Shown piece by piece: positions 36,197 to 45,315 of a stretch of 64,000 nt of DNA. The notes below the pieces were generated by a model. It made no database searches, had not been told where the DNA came from, and saw nothing but the letters and a program-made list of their open reading frames with translations. Each line of letters begins with the position of its first letter. The stretch's first letter is position 1. Both the position numbers and the translations under genes were made by a program. Source of the DNA: Geomesophilobacter sediminis (GTDB lineage: Bacteria; Desulfobacterota; Desulfuromonadia; Geobacterales; Geobacteraceae); NCBI RefSeq assembly GCF_016458275.1, contig NZ_JAEMHM010000004.1:186001-250000 (forward strand). The letters are read 5' to 3'.

Positions 36197-36676
36197 TCAA
36201 GAAGACCCGACGCCAATGCCCGCTACCGTAACGCCGTCCCCGTCGAAAGCGGTGACGCTTTCGACGCCGACCGTCATCCCCCCCGCTCCATCAGGTACGT
36301 AATAACGCAGGATCGCGAAGGGAACAGTGGGAAACGCCGTGGTCGACACTACGATGACATGGAGCTGTGCCGGCTTATTCCCAGAGGCCGGCATGTATCG
36401 GGTGATGAAGTATGCTTGGGTAGGGTCGCCGGAAAAGGTAAGCGAGAAATCTGCTGCCGCCACCGCCCCGTCCGGGTCGGTGTGGATCACGACGGCTGGC
36501 GGGAGGTCCAGGTAAAAATCTACCGAGCGTACGCTTACGGCAGCAGTTCCCTGAATGTTCATGGGGAAGTCTACTTCATGGTATGGTGTTTGGCCGGGAC
36601 TTCCGCTGCCACAGGCCCACAGAAAAAAGCAAACCCCAAGCCATATGAAGCGCCGAGCCCTTTCGATACCGGCCAC
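36197..36676 (-). CDS. Small lipoprotein with possible cohesin-like fold
   Basis: A 159-residue lipoprotein. The signal FIWLGVCFFLWACGSG carries a lipobox with lipidated Cys about residue 22. The mature part is beta-rich: VRSVDFYLDLPPAVVIHTDP, AAADFSLTFSG, LHVIVVSTTAFPTVPFAILRYYV. This order (hydrophobic strands, a long central loop, a final F-A-x-L-x-Y strand) resembles cohesin-type domains. The gene directly upstream encodes a protein ending in a dockerin-like region. A cohesin-dockerin pair is a speculation; similarity here is by eye only. The GTG start has AGGAGG upstream. It is the last gene of the low-GC operon. Confidence 0.6.
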   Translation of the reverse strand: MAGIERARRFIWLGVCFFLWACGSGSPGQTPYHEVDFPMNIQGTAAVSVRSVDFYLDLPPAVVIHTDPDGAVAAADFSLTFSGDPTQAYFITRYMPASGNKPAQLHVIVVSTTAFPTVPFAILRYYVPDGAGGMTVGVESVTAFDGDGVTVAGIGVGSS

Positions 36677-36689
36677 GCAGTTCCTCCTT

Positions 36690-39407
36690 TCACCAGTTTT
36701 TCAAACCGACTATTTTCTCCAGTATTAGAACCACATCGCCAGCATTGATGGTTCCATCGGGAGACGGTTTCCCGTCCACCAATGGCGCTACGTCACCGAG
36801 AGCGACCTGCATGGAAGTCGGGGATACCGCTCCGATGGCAATCTTGAGGGCGACCAGCGCGTCGGCGATATCCACCACGCCGTCGCCGTTGAGATCCCCC
36901 AATACCCCGGGCGACTGCGGCGCCACGGTCAGGATCCGGTCCACGCTGGCCGCTGCGGTGTGATTGGCGTCACCGGACTGGGTTGTCGTGATGGTCGTAG
37001 TCCCAGGCCCCACGATGGTGACGGTGCTGCCGGCGACGGTGGCGACCTTGGGATCGGAGCTCGCATAGCTGACCGGCAACCCGCTTGTTGCGGTCGCATC
37101 TAGCAGAAAGGGCGGGTCTCCCACCGATTTCATCGGCAGGACAGGAAAGGTGATGGTCTGCGAAGCGGGTTTGATGGTGAGCGTGCCGTCATGGTTGCCG
37201 CGGGCACCAAGCCGGTAAAGGGTAGCCTGCGCGCCGTCGAGCCCAGTGACCTTGAGCGTATAGACACCGACCGGAAGATTGGCATCGAGCGCCACCAGTT
37301 GGTTGGAGCCATCGAAGGCAGACACGTGGGCGGAAACCTGATCCGAGGCATTGAGGCCATCGAGGGTAATTGGGGCCGTGGGGAGGATTCCATATGTCGC
37401 AACGGAATCGGCGACGCTGTAATGAACGATGTTGGAGAATTCGAATGCCCCGATGCTCGGAGCGGACGGGTCGATCGCACCACCGTCGAAATCGACCGTC
37501 AGCCCGACGGGAACTCCAGCGCCAATGGCCGGGGAAGATGGCATAAGGTGAAAGTCATCGCGTGAGCGGGAGACAAAGAGGGGATCCGCATATAGTGACA
37601 CAGCATCCCGGCGGGAACTTCCTTGCCATTCCGAAAAACTGGCATACGAGATCCCTCCAACCTTTGCAAAGGTGGACGGCCGCTCGAAATATACGTTGTC
37701 ATCCATGGTAAGGATGGAGCTCCATTGGGACCAGTCCCCGAAGTAGAGCATCTGGGACACTCCTCCCACCATAATGTTGTTATTGATGTAAAAGTTGGCG
37801 CCGTTGCCTGGAGAATTCCAGCATTTGATCTGAGCATCTTCGGTTTCCACCGGTTCGTCAGGTCTCTGGTTTGCAGACCATTCTTTTCCCGCGTCATACA
37901 TCACATTATTGTAGATGTGCAGGTTAGACATCAACGACCCAGTTCCGTTCCATCCGAACTCGATGTTATAATGCGCCAGCCCCAGGATGTTGTAGTAAAC
38001 CCAGATGCCGTCCGCTTTTGCCCCAGCATCGGAGTTCTGCCAGGTTACATTACAGTCGTAGGTCTGCCGGAAATCGTTGTAGCGTACCGTCCAGTTGGAA
38101 ATGTTCCCGGTAGCCCCAACCGATTCACCTTTACGCACGATGACCGCGCCGCTGCCCCAACGGTAGTCGTAAGGATCTACCTGGAGATCACCTCCGGTAT
38201 AGTAAGCATTGCAATGCTCGACGGTATTGCCGGTGAAGTTAGCGCCGTACCATGCGCTTGGCATGGCAAAGAAATCCAGATTTTGCACTGTGTGATAGTT
38301 TTTGGCATTAATCCAGAACCCTGTCTTGGGCATTCCGATGACAATGAGTATGTCGTTTTGGTAATAATCGGCCGGATTAGACGTGGAGTAGATACGGATG
38401 CGACGGTCCCCGTACGACTGGTACCAGTCGCCTTGATGGGAAAGATTGCCACTCTGTACCAAGGTTCCGGTGCTGGGGTTGCCGGAGGAGAAGTCGAAAA
38501 TGAGATTGGCACTATGGTACATGCCGAAGAAGTCGCGATCAGCGATCTGGCGACAGGAAAAGCTGGCGAGATGCAGGATTGCGCCGTTCGGGGCGCCGGT
38601 AGGCCCACCAAGGAGAATGTTGAGCCCGGCCACCCCGGTCCGATCGGCACGAAAAATGAGCGTACACGGAGTCCAATCGGCCCCCACCCGAAGCGATTTC
38701 ACGTACATCCCGGAAGTGATGTCTACTCCACCGGCCTGCAGGATCAGATCCGGGATTTGAAAAGGAACCGAAGACTTCGCCAGAAAAGAAATCGCATAGT
38801 AGCTCCCCTGTTCAAAGCTCAAGGGATACCCGGACGACGTGTACAGTTGCACGTTTCCCGTGGCCGCGCCGTGGTCGTACACGACAAATTCATACGAGGC
38901 GATAAAGCCGGGAGGCGCTTCGGAGGTGATACGTCCCAAAAAACCGCAAGCGGCCCCGCCCCCCGTGCATTGGTCGTACCAGCCATCCGCATTCGTGGCG
39001 AGATCCGGGTTCAGCAACATTTCAGGTCCGAGCGTGATGCCGCCGGTGCTCCAGATATTGCCGCCCTCGTTTTTCCAGTCCGACGCTTTGCTGCGGTAAG
39101 AGGCAGCCGTCAGGACGGGGTTAGGCCCGGAGCCATAGGCGCCCCAAGTTATCGGGTTACCCGCGGTACCGCTTGATGCAGGAATAATCGGGGCCATGTC
39201 GGCTCCCGACCAGACATCTCCCCTTTTGAAGAGGATGGTATCGCCGGGGAGAAAAAGGGTGCGGTTAAGTTTAAAAAGAGATTTCCAGGGCGTCGCGGGA
39301 GAGATTCCGTCGTTCCCGTCATCACCCGACGTACTCACGTAGTAGGTGGTGCCGAGGGCACCTCCGGGCATGAGCATGATCAGAAGAATAACGATCATCT
39401 TTCTCAC
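36690..39407 (-). CDS. Secreted beta-helix protein with dockerin-like C terminus (copy 1)
   Basis: A 905-residue secreted protein. The signal peptide is IVILLIMLMPGGALG. The mature N terminus TTYYVSTSGDDGNDGISPAT and PWKSLFKLN is the type that opens right-handed beta-helix proteins; later HTVQNLDFF, HIYNNVMYDAG and FYINNNIMVGG are helix rungs. From about 650 come a beta-sandwich and a Big-like region with TITFPVLPMKSVGDPPF, VSYASSDPKVATV and TTTITTTQSGDANH. The last 70 residues (GDLNGDGVVDIADALVALKI and DGTINAGDVVLILEKIVGL) form two calcium-loop repeats, a dockerin type I pattern. It is a tandem paralogue of the gene at 39542-41497, which lacks the C-terminal third. Probably a surface polysaccharide-binding or lyase protein. 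The GTG start has AGGAG 6 bases upstream. Confidence 0.78.
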   Translation of the reverse strand: MRKMIVILLIMLMPGGALGTTYYVSTSGDDGNDGISPATPWKSLFKLNRTLFLPGDTILFKRGDVWSGADMAPIIPASSGTAGNPITWGAYGSGPNPVLTAASYRSKASDWKNEGGNIWSTGGITLGPEMLLNPDLATNADGWYDQCTGGGAACGFLGRITSEAPPGFIASYEFVVYDHGAATGNVQLYTSSGYPLSFEQGSYYAISFLAKSSVPFQIPDLILQAGGVDITSGMYVKSLRVGADWTPCTLIFRADRTGVAGLNILLGGPTGAPNGAILHLASFSCRQIADRDFFGMYHSANLIFDFSSGNPSTGTLVQSGNLSHQGDWYQSYGDRRIRIYSTSNPADYYQNDILIVIGMPKTGFWINAKNYHTVQNLDFFAMPSAWYGANFTGNTVEHCNAYYTGGDLQVDPYDYRWGSGAVIVRKGESVGATGNISNWTVRYNDFRQTYDCNVTWQNSDAGAKADGIWVYYNILGLAHYNIEFGWNGTGSLMSNLHIYNNVMYDAGKEWSANQRPDEPVETEDAQIKCWNSPGNGANFYINNNIMVGGVSQMLYFGDWSQWSSILTMDDNVYFERPSTFAKVGGISYASFSEWQGSSRRDAVSLYADPLFVSRSRDDFHLMPSSPAIGAGVPVGLTVDFDGGAIDPSAPSIGAFEFSNIVHYSVADSVATYGILPTAPITLDGLNASDQVSAHVSAFDGSNQLVALDANLPVGVYTLKVTGLDGAQATLYRLGARGNHDGTLTIKPASQTITFPVLPMKSVGDPPFLLDATATSGLPVSYASSDPKVATVAGSTVTIVGPGTTTITTTQSGDANHTAAASVDRILTVAPQSPGVLGDLNGDGVVDIADALVALKIAIGAVSPTSMQVALGDVAPLVDGKPSPDGTINAGDVVLILEKIVGLKNW

Positions 39408-39541
39408 AAAGCGCTCCTGTTGTCGGGGCCGGAGATGGCAAAGACCATTTTGGGACCATTCTGGATCACTCCCCGCGGTGGGTGGCTTTCCCGCGGTTCC
39501 TCGGGCGCTGGAGTGCCCGGGTCCGAAACGGAACCATTACC

Positions 39542-41497
39542 CTACATGCCCCCCCAGCGGGACGTGCCAGCGTAAGCGCCGAGCGAGACGGCCGGCGAAC
39601 CGTCGGCCAGACGGAAATCGCCCCTCGTTTTCGAACGGAAGAGAGGGTCCGTATACCTGGAAGAAGAGTCTTGGTGGAAGTGGTCCTGGAATGCCCCCAG
39701 GGTCGGATATGAGACCCCCGAAATGAATGCGAAGGTGCCGCAGGCCCCGTAATATATGTTGTTTTGCATCGTCAGGACCGAAGACCACTGACGCCAATCG
39801 CTAAAGTAGAGCAGCTGTGATCGGGCGCCGTCCATAATGTTGTTCTCGATGCGGATGTTCTTGCCGGTTGCGGGTGAGTTCCAGCACTTGATGTGGGCAT
39901 CCTCCTTCTGAACCGGTTCGTCCGGCCTCTGCCCCGCCGACCACTCATACCCCGCATCGTAGAGGGTATTGTGGTAGATGTGGACGTTCGACATGGAGGA
40001 GCCCGCTCCATTCCAGCCGAATTCCAGGTTGTAATGCGCCAGACCGAAGACGTTACCGTAGACCTCGATACCGTCAGCCTTTTTGTTGTTCCCCCAACCG
40101 TGCCACGCTCCGTTCTCCCAGGTGATGTTTGCGTCGTAGGATTGCCGAAAATCGTTATTCCTCACGATCCAATCGCAGATGTTGCCTGACGCACCAACCG
40201 CGCCTCCCCCCCGGACGCGGAAAGAGCCGCCGCTCCAGTGGTAGTCCCGCGGGTCCACGCCGGGTACCCCGCCGGTGTAGGAGGCGGCACAGTTTTGGAT
40301 GACCACGTGAGAGAAATCGAGCCCGTTCCAGCCGGAGGGAAGGGCAAAAAAGTGGATATCCTCGAATACGTGGTATTGCTTGTTACTCAGCCAGAATCCG
40401 GACCGGGGCGCGCCGTGGACGATTGCCACGTCTTCGCCGTAATACTGCGCGGGGTTCGCGGTGGAATAGAGACGGATTTTCCGGTCTACCGGGGATTGGA
40501 ACCACTCCCCTTGGCGGGCGATCCTTCCAGACTGGACGAGGACACCGGTGGTCGTGGCTCCGGAACCGCCACCGAAGATAAGATTGGAGCAGTAGTACAT
40601 GCCGAAGAAATCGTCATCCTTGATCTCGCGCAGGGAGAGCGAATCGATGCAGCAGGTGGCCCCATTGGGGATTCCACCCTCCCCTCCAAGCAGGAGGTTG
40701 ACGCCTCCGGCAGCAACGTGTCGATCAGCGCGCAAGATAACGGAACACTTCGACCACTTTTCCCCCACCGTGAGCGCCTGGACCATCATTCCACCGGTCG
40801 GATCGGCTCCGTCCCGGTGTGATTTAACAGAAACAGCTGGAATGGTGAACGGGGCGGTGCATTTGGCGCGGAAGGTCAGCAGGTAGTATTTCCCCTGGAC
40901 AAACCTCAGGGAGACCGAAGAGGCGGTGTACAGTTGCAGGCTCGCGGAGCTCGTACCGTGATCGGCAACCTGGAACTTAAAGACCGCCGGCGCCGAAGGG
41001 TGTTGCCCCGGCGCAGCGGTTCTTCCAACCGGCCCGCAAATCGCCCTTCCCGTGCAGTGGTGGTACCAACCCGGCGCGTTTTGGGATGAATTCGGGTTGG
41101 GGAACATCTCTTCACCGGCAAACTGAAACCCTCCCGTGCTCCAGATGTTGTTCCCCTCGTCATGCCAGTCCGAAAGCCGGTTGCGATAGGAAGCGAACGT
41201 CAACACCGGCCTGGGGCCGCTGCCGTAAGCCCCCCAGGTGATCGGGCGGCCGGGCGCACCATTGGTGGCTGGGATGATGGGAGCGGCCAGGGCCCCCACC
41301 CAGCGGTCGCCCCGTTTCAAACGTATCGAGTCGCCCGGGGCGAAGGGGGTACGGTTCAGTTTGAAGAGCGACCGCCAGGGGGCCTTTTCTGAGGTACCGC
41401 TGTTGGAGTCGTCCCCCGAAGTGCTGACGTAGTAGGTTTTGCCCCAGACCTGGACCGGCTGAAAGCAGATGAAAACGAGCAGCAGGAATTTTTTCAA
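39542..41497 (-). CDS. Secreted beta-helix protein (copy 2)
   Basis: A 651-residue secreted paralogue of the neighbouring gene. The signal LLLVFICFQPVQVWG is followed by KTYYVSTSGDDSNSGTSEKA and PWRSLFKLN. The same order of motifs follows as in copy 1: ITWGAYGSGPRPVLT, NNIWSTGG, FFGMYYCSNLIF, GLAHYNLEFGWNG, EWSAGQRPDEPV, HIKCWNSP. Copy 1 continues beyond this into a Big-like and dockerin region; this one stops after the helix (PAVSLGAYAGTSRWGGM). The start is a TTG with GGGAG upstream, and it overlaps the downstream stop of the GT4 gene by 4 bases. Loss or gain of the dockerin part is the main difference. Confidence 0.8.
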   Translation of the reverse strand: MKKFLLLVFICFQPVQVWGKTYYVSTSGDDSNSGTSEKAPWRSLFKLNRTPFAPGDSIRLKRGDRWVGALAAPIIPATNGAPGRPITWGAYGSGPRPVLTFASYRNRLSDWHDEGNNIWSTGGFQFAGEEMFPNPNSSQNAPGWYHHCTGRAICGPVGRTAAPGQHPSAPAVFKFQVADHGTSSASLQLYTASSVSLRFVQGKYYLLTFRAKCTAPFTIPAVSVKSHRDGADPTGGMMVQALTVGEKWSKCSVILRADRHVAAGGVNLLLGGEGGIPNGATCCIDSLSLREIKDDDFFGMYYCSNLIFGGGSGATTTGVLVQSGRIARQGEWFQSPVDRKIRLYSTANPAQYYGEDVAIVHGAPRSGFWLSNKQYHVFEDIHFFALPSGWNGLDFSHVVIQNCAASYTGGVPGVDPRDYHWSGGSFRVRGGGAVGASGNICDWIVRNNDFRQSYDANITWENGAWHGWGNNKKADGIEVYGNVFGLAHYNLEFGWNGAGSSMSNVHIYHNTLYDAGYEWSAGQRPDEPVQKEDAHIKCWNSPATGKNIRIENNIMDGARSQLLYFSDWRQWSSVLTMQNNIYYGACGTFAFISGVSYPTLGAFQDHFHQDSSSRYTDPLFRSKTRGDFRLADGSPAVSLGAYAGTSRWGGM

Positions 41498-42720
41498 GGC
41501 GTTCTCCCTACCGTCCGGTAGAGCTCCAGAAGCAGTTCCCGGTGGCGCCGCTCGTGAAAATGCCGTTCGACCTTGGCCCGTGCCGCCATCTCCATCTCCG
41601 AGCGCGCGGCAGCCGGAAGAGAAAGGAACCGCTGGATCCCTGCCGCCAGAGACGATGGGTTCCCCGGTTCGAAGAGATAGCCGTTCGTCCCCTCGTCAAT
41701 CATCTCGGGTATTCCGCCGATGCGGCTTGCCAAAACCGGCGTCCCGGCCGCGAACGCTTCCAGCAGCGAAAGGGGCGCATTCTCGTACCACTGAGAAGGC
41801 ATCACCATGGCCTGGGCGCCGCTGAGAAGCTCCCTGATTTGATCGGCGGACATATGGCCGGTAAAGGTGACCGGAAGACTCGCGTCGACGGCTTTCCGGC
41901 GCAGGGCGGTACTCTCCGGCCCATCCCCCGCGACAACGAGACGGGGCGGGGAATCCAAAAGCTGGTATGCCTCAAGGAGCGAAGCAACCCCTTTCTCCCG
42001 GGACAGCCTGCCGAGGTAAAGGAGATACCCATGCGCCCCCTTTTTCTGCGGTGAAGCGGCGAGATCGACGAAGTTCGGGATGTAGGCGATGCGGCCCTCG
42101 TCCCAGCCGTATTCGATACATTTATTTCTCAGGAACTGACTCGGAGCGACGAACCGGCTGACGAAGCGGTATTTGCCCAAGGCGTGGTTGAGCCAGCTCT
42201 CAAAGGCATAAACCGCCGAGGCGGGATAGCTTCCCTTGTGGCAGCGCGCCAACAGGGCACGGTGAAACCGCTTCCCCCGGCAGCGCTCACAGACGGTCCC
42301 GTCCCGCAGCATGAGATAACTCGGACAGAGGAGCTTCAGGTCGTGGAGCGTCATGACGACCGGTATCCCGGCGCTCTTGAGTTCGTCCAGCACCGAGAGG
42401 CTGAGCCGGCCGTAGATGTTGTGCGCGTGCGCCACATCGGGCCGGAAGCGCCTGATGACCTCCCGAAGCCCCCTGCGTGCCGTCCTGGAGTAGACCAGTT
42501 CCCCCACGGTTGACAAGTTCGTCAGGGAGAAACCGAACCGTTCCGTTTCCAGGGGGGGAGGAAAGAACCGTGCATATTCCGCGTGCTGGTTGTTTTCGTG
42601 TCCCCGGGAGAATACGGCCACTTCGTGCCCAGCGGCACGCAAAAGCCGCATCTCCTCGAAAAGTATCCGCTCCGAGCCGCCGCGGGGATAATAGAAGTTA
42701 TTGAGAAAAAGTATCCGCAT
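41494..42720 (-). CDS. Glycosyltransferase, GT4 family with cysteine pair insert
   Basis: A GT-B glycosyltransferase of 408 residues: MRILFLNNFYYPRGGSERIL, DVAHAHNIYGRLSLSVL, YLLYLGRLSREKGVASLLEAY and SLLEAFAAGTPVLASRIGGIPE. An insert with four cysteines (LLCPSYLMLRDGTVCERCRG, ALLARCHKGSY) follows TLHDLK. This insert is characteristic of one GT4 subgroup. It is separated from the GT4 gene upstream by 41 bases and shares the operon with the two beta-helix proteins. Confidence 0.88.
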   Translation of the reverse strand: MRILFLNNFYYPRGGSERILFEEMRLLRAAGHEVAVFSRGHENNQHAEYARFFPPPLETERFGFSLTNLSTVGELVYSRTARRGLREVIRRFRPDVAHAHNIYGRLSLSVLDELKSAGIPVVMTLHDLKLLCPSYLMLRDGTVCERCRGKRFHRALLARCHKGSYPASAVYAFESWLNHALGKYRFVSRFVAPSQFLRNKCIEYGWDEGRIAYIPNFVDLAASPQKKGAHGYLLYLGRLSREKGVASLLEAYQLLDSPPRLVVAGDGPESTALRRKAVDASLPVTFTGHMSADQIRELLSGAQAMVMPSQWYENAPLSLLEAFAAGTPVLASRIGGIPEMIDEGTNGYLFEPGNPSSLAAGIQRFLSLPAAARSEMEMAARAKVERHFHERRHRELLLELYRTVGRTP

Positions 42721-42761
42721 CGTTTTCTTGCGCTCCGCCCCCTTCCGGGTCCCCCGTCCTC

Positions 42762-43940
42762 TTACCGCAAGGCCTCATGGTAGATCCCGCGCATTGTTTC
42801 CGCGTAGGCCGCCGGATCGTGCCATTTTCTAACCCGCGCGATGGCTCGCTCTCCTTTGCTCGCTACTTCGCTTCGGTCGAGAAATATCTTCCCAACCGCG
42901 GTCTCGATGCCCTGCTGAATGATTCGGGCCATCACATCCCTTTGCGGTTTCGTCATGTAGAGCCCTTCGCCATGGTCGTTTTTAGGGACCTCGATCAGAT
43001 AGCCAACTTCGTTGCTGTTGATCTCCGGAAATGCCCGGACGTCCGTGGTGATCACCGGGCAGCCGGTGGCCTGAAATTCGAGGACCGAATAACCGAAGGT
43101 CTCGGCCCAGCTCGGCAGGATGCCGACGTGACTTTGCAGCATGAGGTCAATGACATCTTGGTTGGGGAGTTCCCGGTGGTACTCGATCCAGGGGGCCTCA
43201 TCAATGGTCTTTTGAACGGCGGCGATCTCCGCTCGGCTCACCAAGTTGGCATAATTTCCGGCATCAAGAAGGCTCACGATCCGCAGCAGGATCGGAAGGT
43301 GAAATTCCTCCACCAACCTTACGAATGCCTTAATGAGTTCCGCCCCTCCCTTGGTAAAGAAATCCCTCCCTACGAACAAGAAGCTGATCGGCCCGTCCAG
43401 AGATAGTCTTTTCGCAGCAAAAGAATCGACGTAGAGACGCTGAGGAGGGTAGAGGCAGCAAAGCTTCCGCCTGATGGGCTCCGCATACTCGGGGAACAAC
43501 TGGATGAGATCCTCTTGCATATTCCTGGTGCATTCGGACAATGCGATGATTTTCCTGCAGCTGTCGGCAGCAAGCGCCTGCATCGCCTTGACGAGATTGC
43601 CGGTCGCGGGAAAGGCAATCCTGCCGTCACCGATGTTAACCAGCAGTTCCGAGTAGCGGGGGACGAAGGATTCGAAAGTCGTAATCCATGGGGTTTTGGA
43701 AAAACTGACGCAATTGAAAAGGTGGTGGAGGTCGACACGGGATGAAGTGAGGCTGAAATGCTTGTAGGATGTATCCACCTTCAGCTTTTTCAACAGGCCG
43801 ACCTTATGCAGCACCCTCAACGTGAACCACAGGTAGGCGTAGAGGTTTTCTTTCTTTATATTCCGGTAGGTCGCCTCCTCCAGGATGTGAGTGATGCACC
43901 TCTTGCAGGCGTAATTTTCGTCCTGGTGACCGATGATCAT
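42762..43940 (-). CDS. Divergent GT4-like glycosyltransferase
   Basis: A 392-residue GT-B-like enzyme of unusual make-up. It lacks the standard glycine-rich N terminus and starts MIIGHQDENYACKRCITHIL with a C-x-x-C pair. The C-terminal half is typical: SFLFVGRDFFTKGGAELIKAF, VIDLMLQSHVGILPSWAETFG and SVLEFQATGCPVITTDVRAFPE. The start ATG has GGAGAAAG upstream and no better start lies upstream, so the short N terminus is probably real. Codon third positions are less GC-rich than in the first half of the window, fitting the imported island. Confidence 0.78.
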   Translation of the reverse strand: MIIGHQDENYACKRCITHILEEATYRNIKKENLYAYLWFTLRVLHKVGLLKKLKVDTSYKHFSLTSSRVDLHHLFNCVSFSKTPWITTFESFVPRYSELLVNIGDGRIAFPATGNLVKAMQALAADSCRKIIALSECTRNMQEDLIQLFPEYAEPIRRKLCCLYPPQRLYVDSFAAKRLSLDGPISFLFVGRDFFTKGGAELIKAFVRLVEEFHLPILLRIVSLLDAGNYANLVSRAEIAAVQKTIDEAPWIEYHRELPNQDVIDLMLQSHVGILPSWAETFGYSVLEFQATGCPVITTDVRAFPEINSNEVGYLIEVPKNDHGEGLYMTKPQRDVMARIIQQGIETAVGKIFLDRSEVASKGERAIARVRKWHDPAAYAETMRGIYHEALR

Positions 43941-43973
43941 CGAGCTTTCTCCGGGCGCACGATCCTGGGTTCG

Positions 43974-45233
43974 TTAGCTCCCTGCGGCGTGCCGCCGCTG
44001 CAGGGCCTTTTCAACAATAGCTTCGAACTGGCCGATCCGCCCCGGCCAGGAAAAAGAGCGCTCAATCCGGTCCCGGGCCGCCAGGGAGAGCCGTGCTAGT
44101 TCCTGCCGGTTTCGGGCGAGTTCACCCAGCGCATCCGCAACGGTCTGGACTACCTGCTCGGGGGAGCCAGCCTCCAGGATCACTCCACAGCGCGAATCGA
44201 CGAGATTCCCCATACCTCCGCAGTTGAGACAGATAACCGGGACCCCCAGGGCCATGGCCTCCATGGGAGCCATGGCGGCGGTGTCCTTTGCGCTCAGGTG
44301 GGTGAAGAGATGAGCCTGTCGAAGCCGCTCCATCAGCACACCGCGCTCAAGGTGTCCGTGGAAAAAGATCGAACGATTCAACTCGGGTCCGGCCAGACGG
44401 CGGCAGGTTTCCAGTTGCGGTCCCTCCCCATAGACGTCAAACCGGAGCCCACCGGCCAGTTCGGGATGTTCGGAAAACGACCGCCTGAAGGCGGCAATGG
44501 CAAGATGCAGGTTCTTCAGCGGAAGGAGCCGCCCGGCATACACCACGTTGAGGGTTGGCTTTTGGCTTTGGTGGTTTCTCTGCTCCGGATCGAACGGGAA
44601 CACCGCGGGGTCGAGGGCCGTTTCCGGCAGCAGGACCGCTTTCTCCCGCGCCCACTTCGGCAACAGCCGGATCGTCTCCTCGGTCCGCACCAGAATGAGC
44701 CGGGCCCGCTTCATGGCCAGGAGAATCGGGAGGTTGAGGCGATTCAACAGTCGTTGCACCACCCCCCTCAGCAGCTCGACCAGTCGGGCCCGCCAGCCAT
44801 AGCCGGCCCGGAAGGCAGCGGGGACGAGCCCCCCACCCACCGGCCCCCACACGAAGTTTCCCGGCAGGAGAAAGAAATAATTGGGAAGCCAGAGGTTGCC
44901 GTAGGTGAGATGCTGGACGATGTCGAAGCGCTCTTTGCGGCAGACATGCCACCCCTTGATCAGCGCGAAAAACTGCCACAACAGCGCATAGGCCATGAAT
45001 CCGCGGGACCCTTTCTTCCAGAAGATGAGCCAGGGGGGAGGATCGGCGTAATGGAGACAAAGGTTCGGCATCGGGCGTCGCGCGAGAGCCGCCTCGATGG
45101 CCTCACGCCGTGCTTTGCGCGTGACGACGTGCACTTGGTGACGCTGGGCCAACCCGGTGACCCACCCCCAGCCGACGCCATCTTCCGAGCCCATCTCGGG
45201 GTGGCAGGCAAATGCGGAGACCAGGATCTTCAA
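43974..45233 (-). CDS. Glycosyltransferase, GT4 family
   Basis: A 419-residue GT-B glycosyltransferase: ILVSAFACHPEMGSEDGVGWGW (acceptor loop), NVVYAGRLLPLKNLHLAIAAF, AMAPMEAMALGVPVICLNCGG. The central RARLILVRTEETIRLLPKW is typical. The start is TTG at 45233 without a visible ribosome site, although the N terminus beginning KILVSAFAC fits the family well. A reduced translation rate or a leaderless/coupled start is possible. An 82-base gap separates it from the GT2 gene upstream. Confidence 0.86.
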   Translation of the reverse strand: MKILVSAFACHPEMGSEDGVGWGWVTGLAQRHQVHVVTRKARREAIEAALARRPMPNLCLHYADPPPWLIFWKKGSRGFMAYALLWQFFALIKGWHVCRKERFDIVQHLTYGNLWLPNYFFLLPGNFVWGPVGGGLVPAAFRAGYGWRARLVELLRGVVQRLLNRLNLPILLAMKRARLILVRTEETIRLLPKWAREKAVLLPETALDPAVFPFDPEQRNHQSQKPTLNVVYAGRLLPLKNLHLAIAAFRRSFSEHPELAGGLRFDVYGEGPQLETCRRLAGPELNRSIFFHGHLERGVLMERLRQAHLFTHLSAKDTAAMAPMEAMALGVPVICLNCGGMGNLVDSRCGVILEAGSPEQVVQTVADALGELARNRQELARLSLAARDRIERSFSWPGRIGQFEAIVEKALQRRHAAGS

Positions 45234-45315
45234 CGAAGGTGTACCAGGACGGAGCGAGGCCGGTGCAAGGTACGCCCTTTGGGGAGTCCAGCGTCGGTTA
45301 ACGGCAGAACCAACT

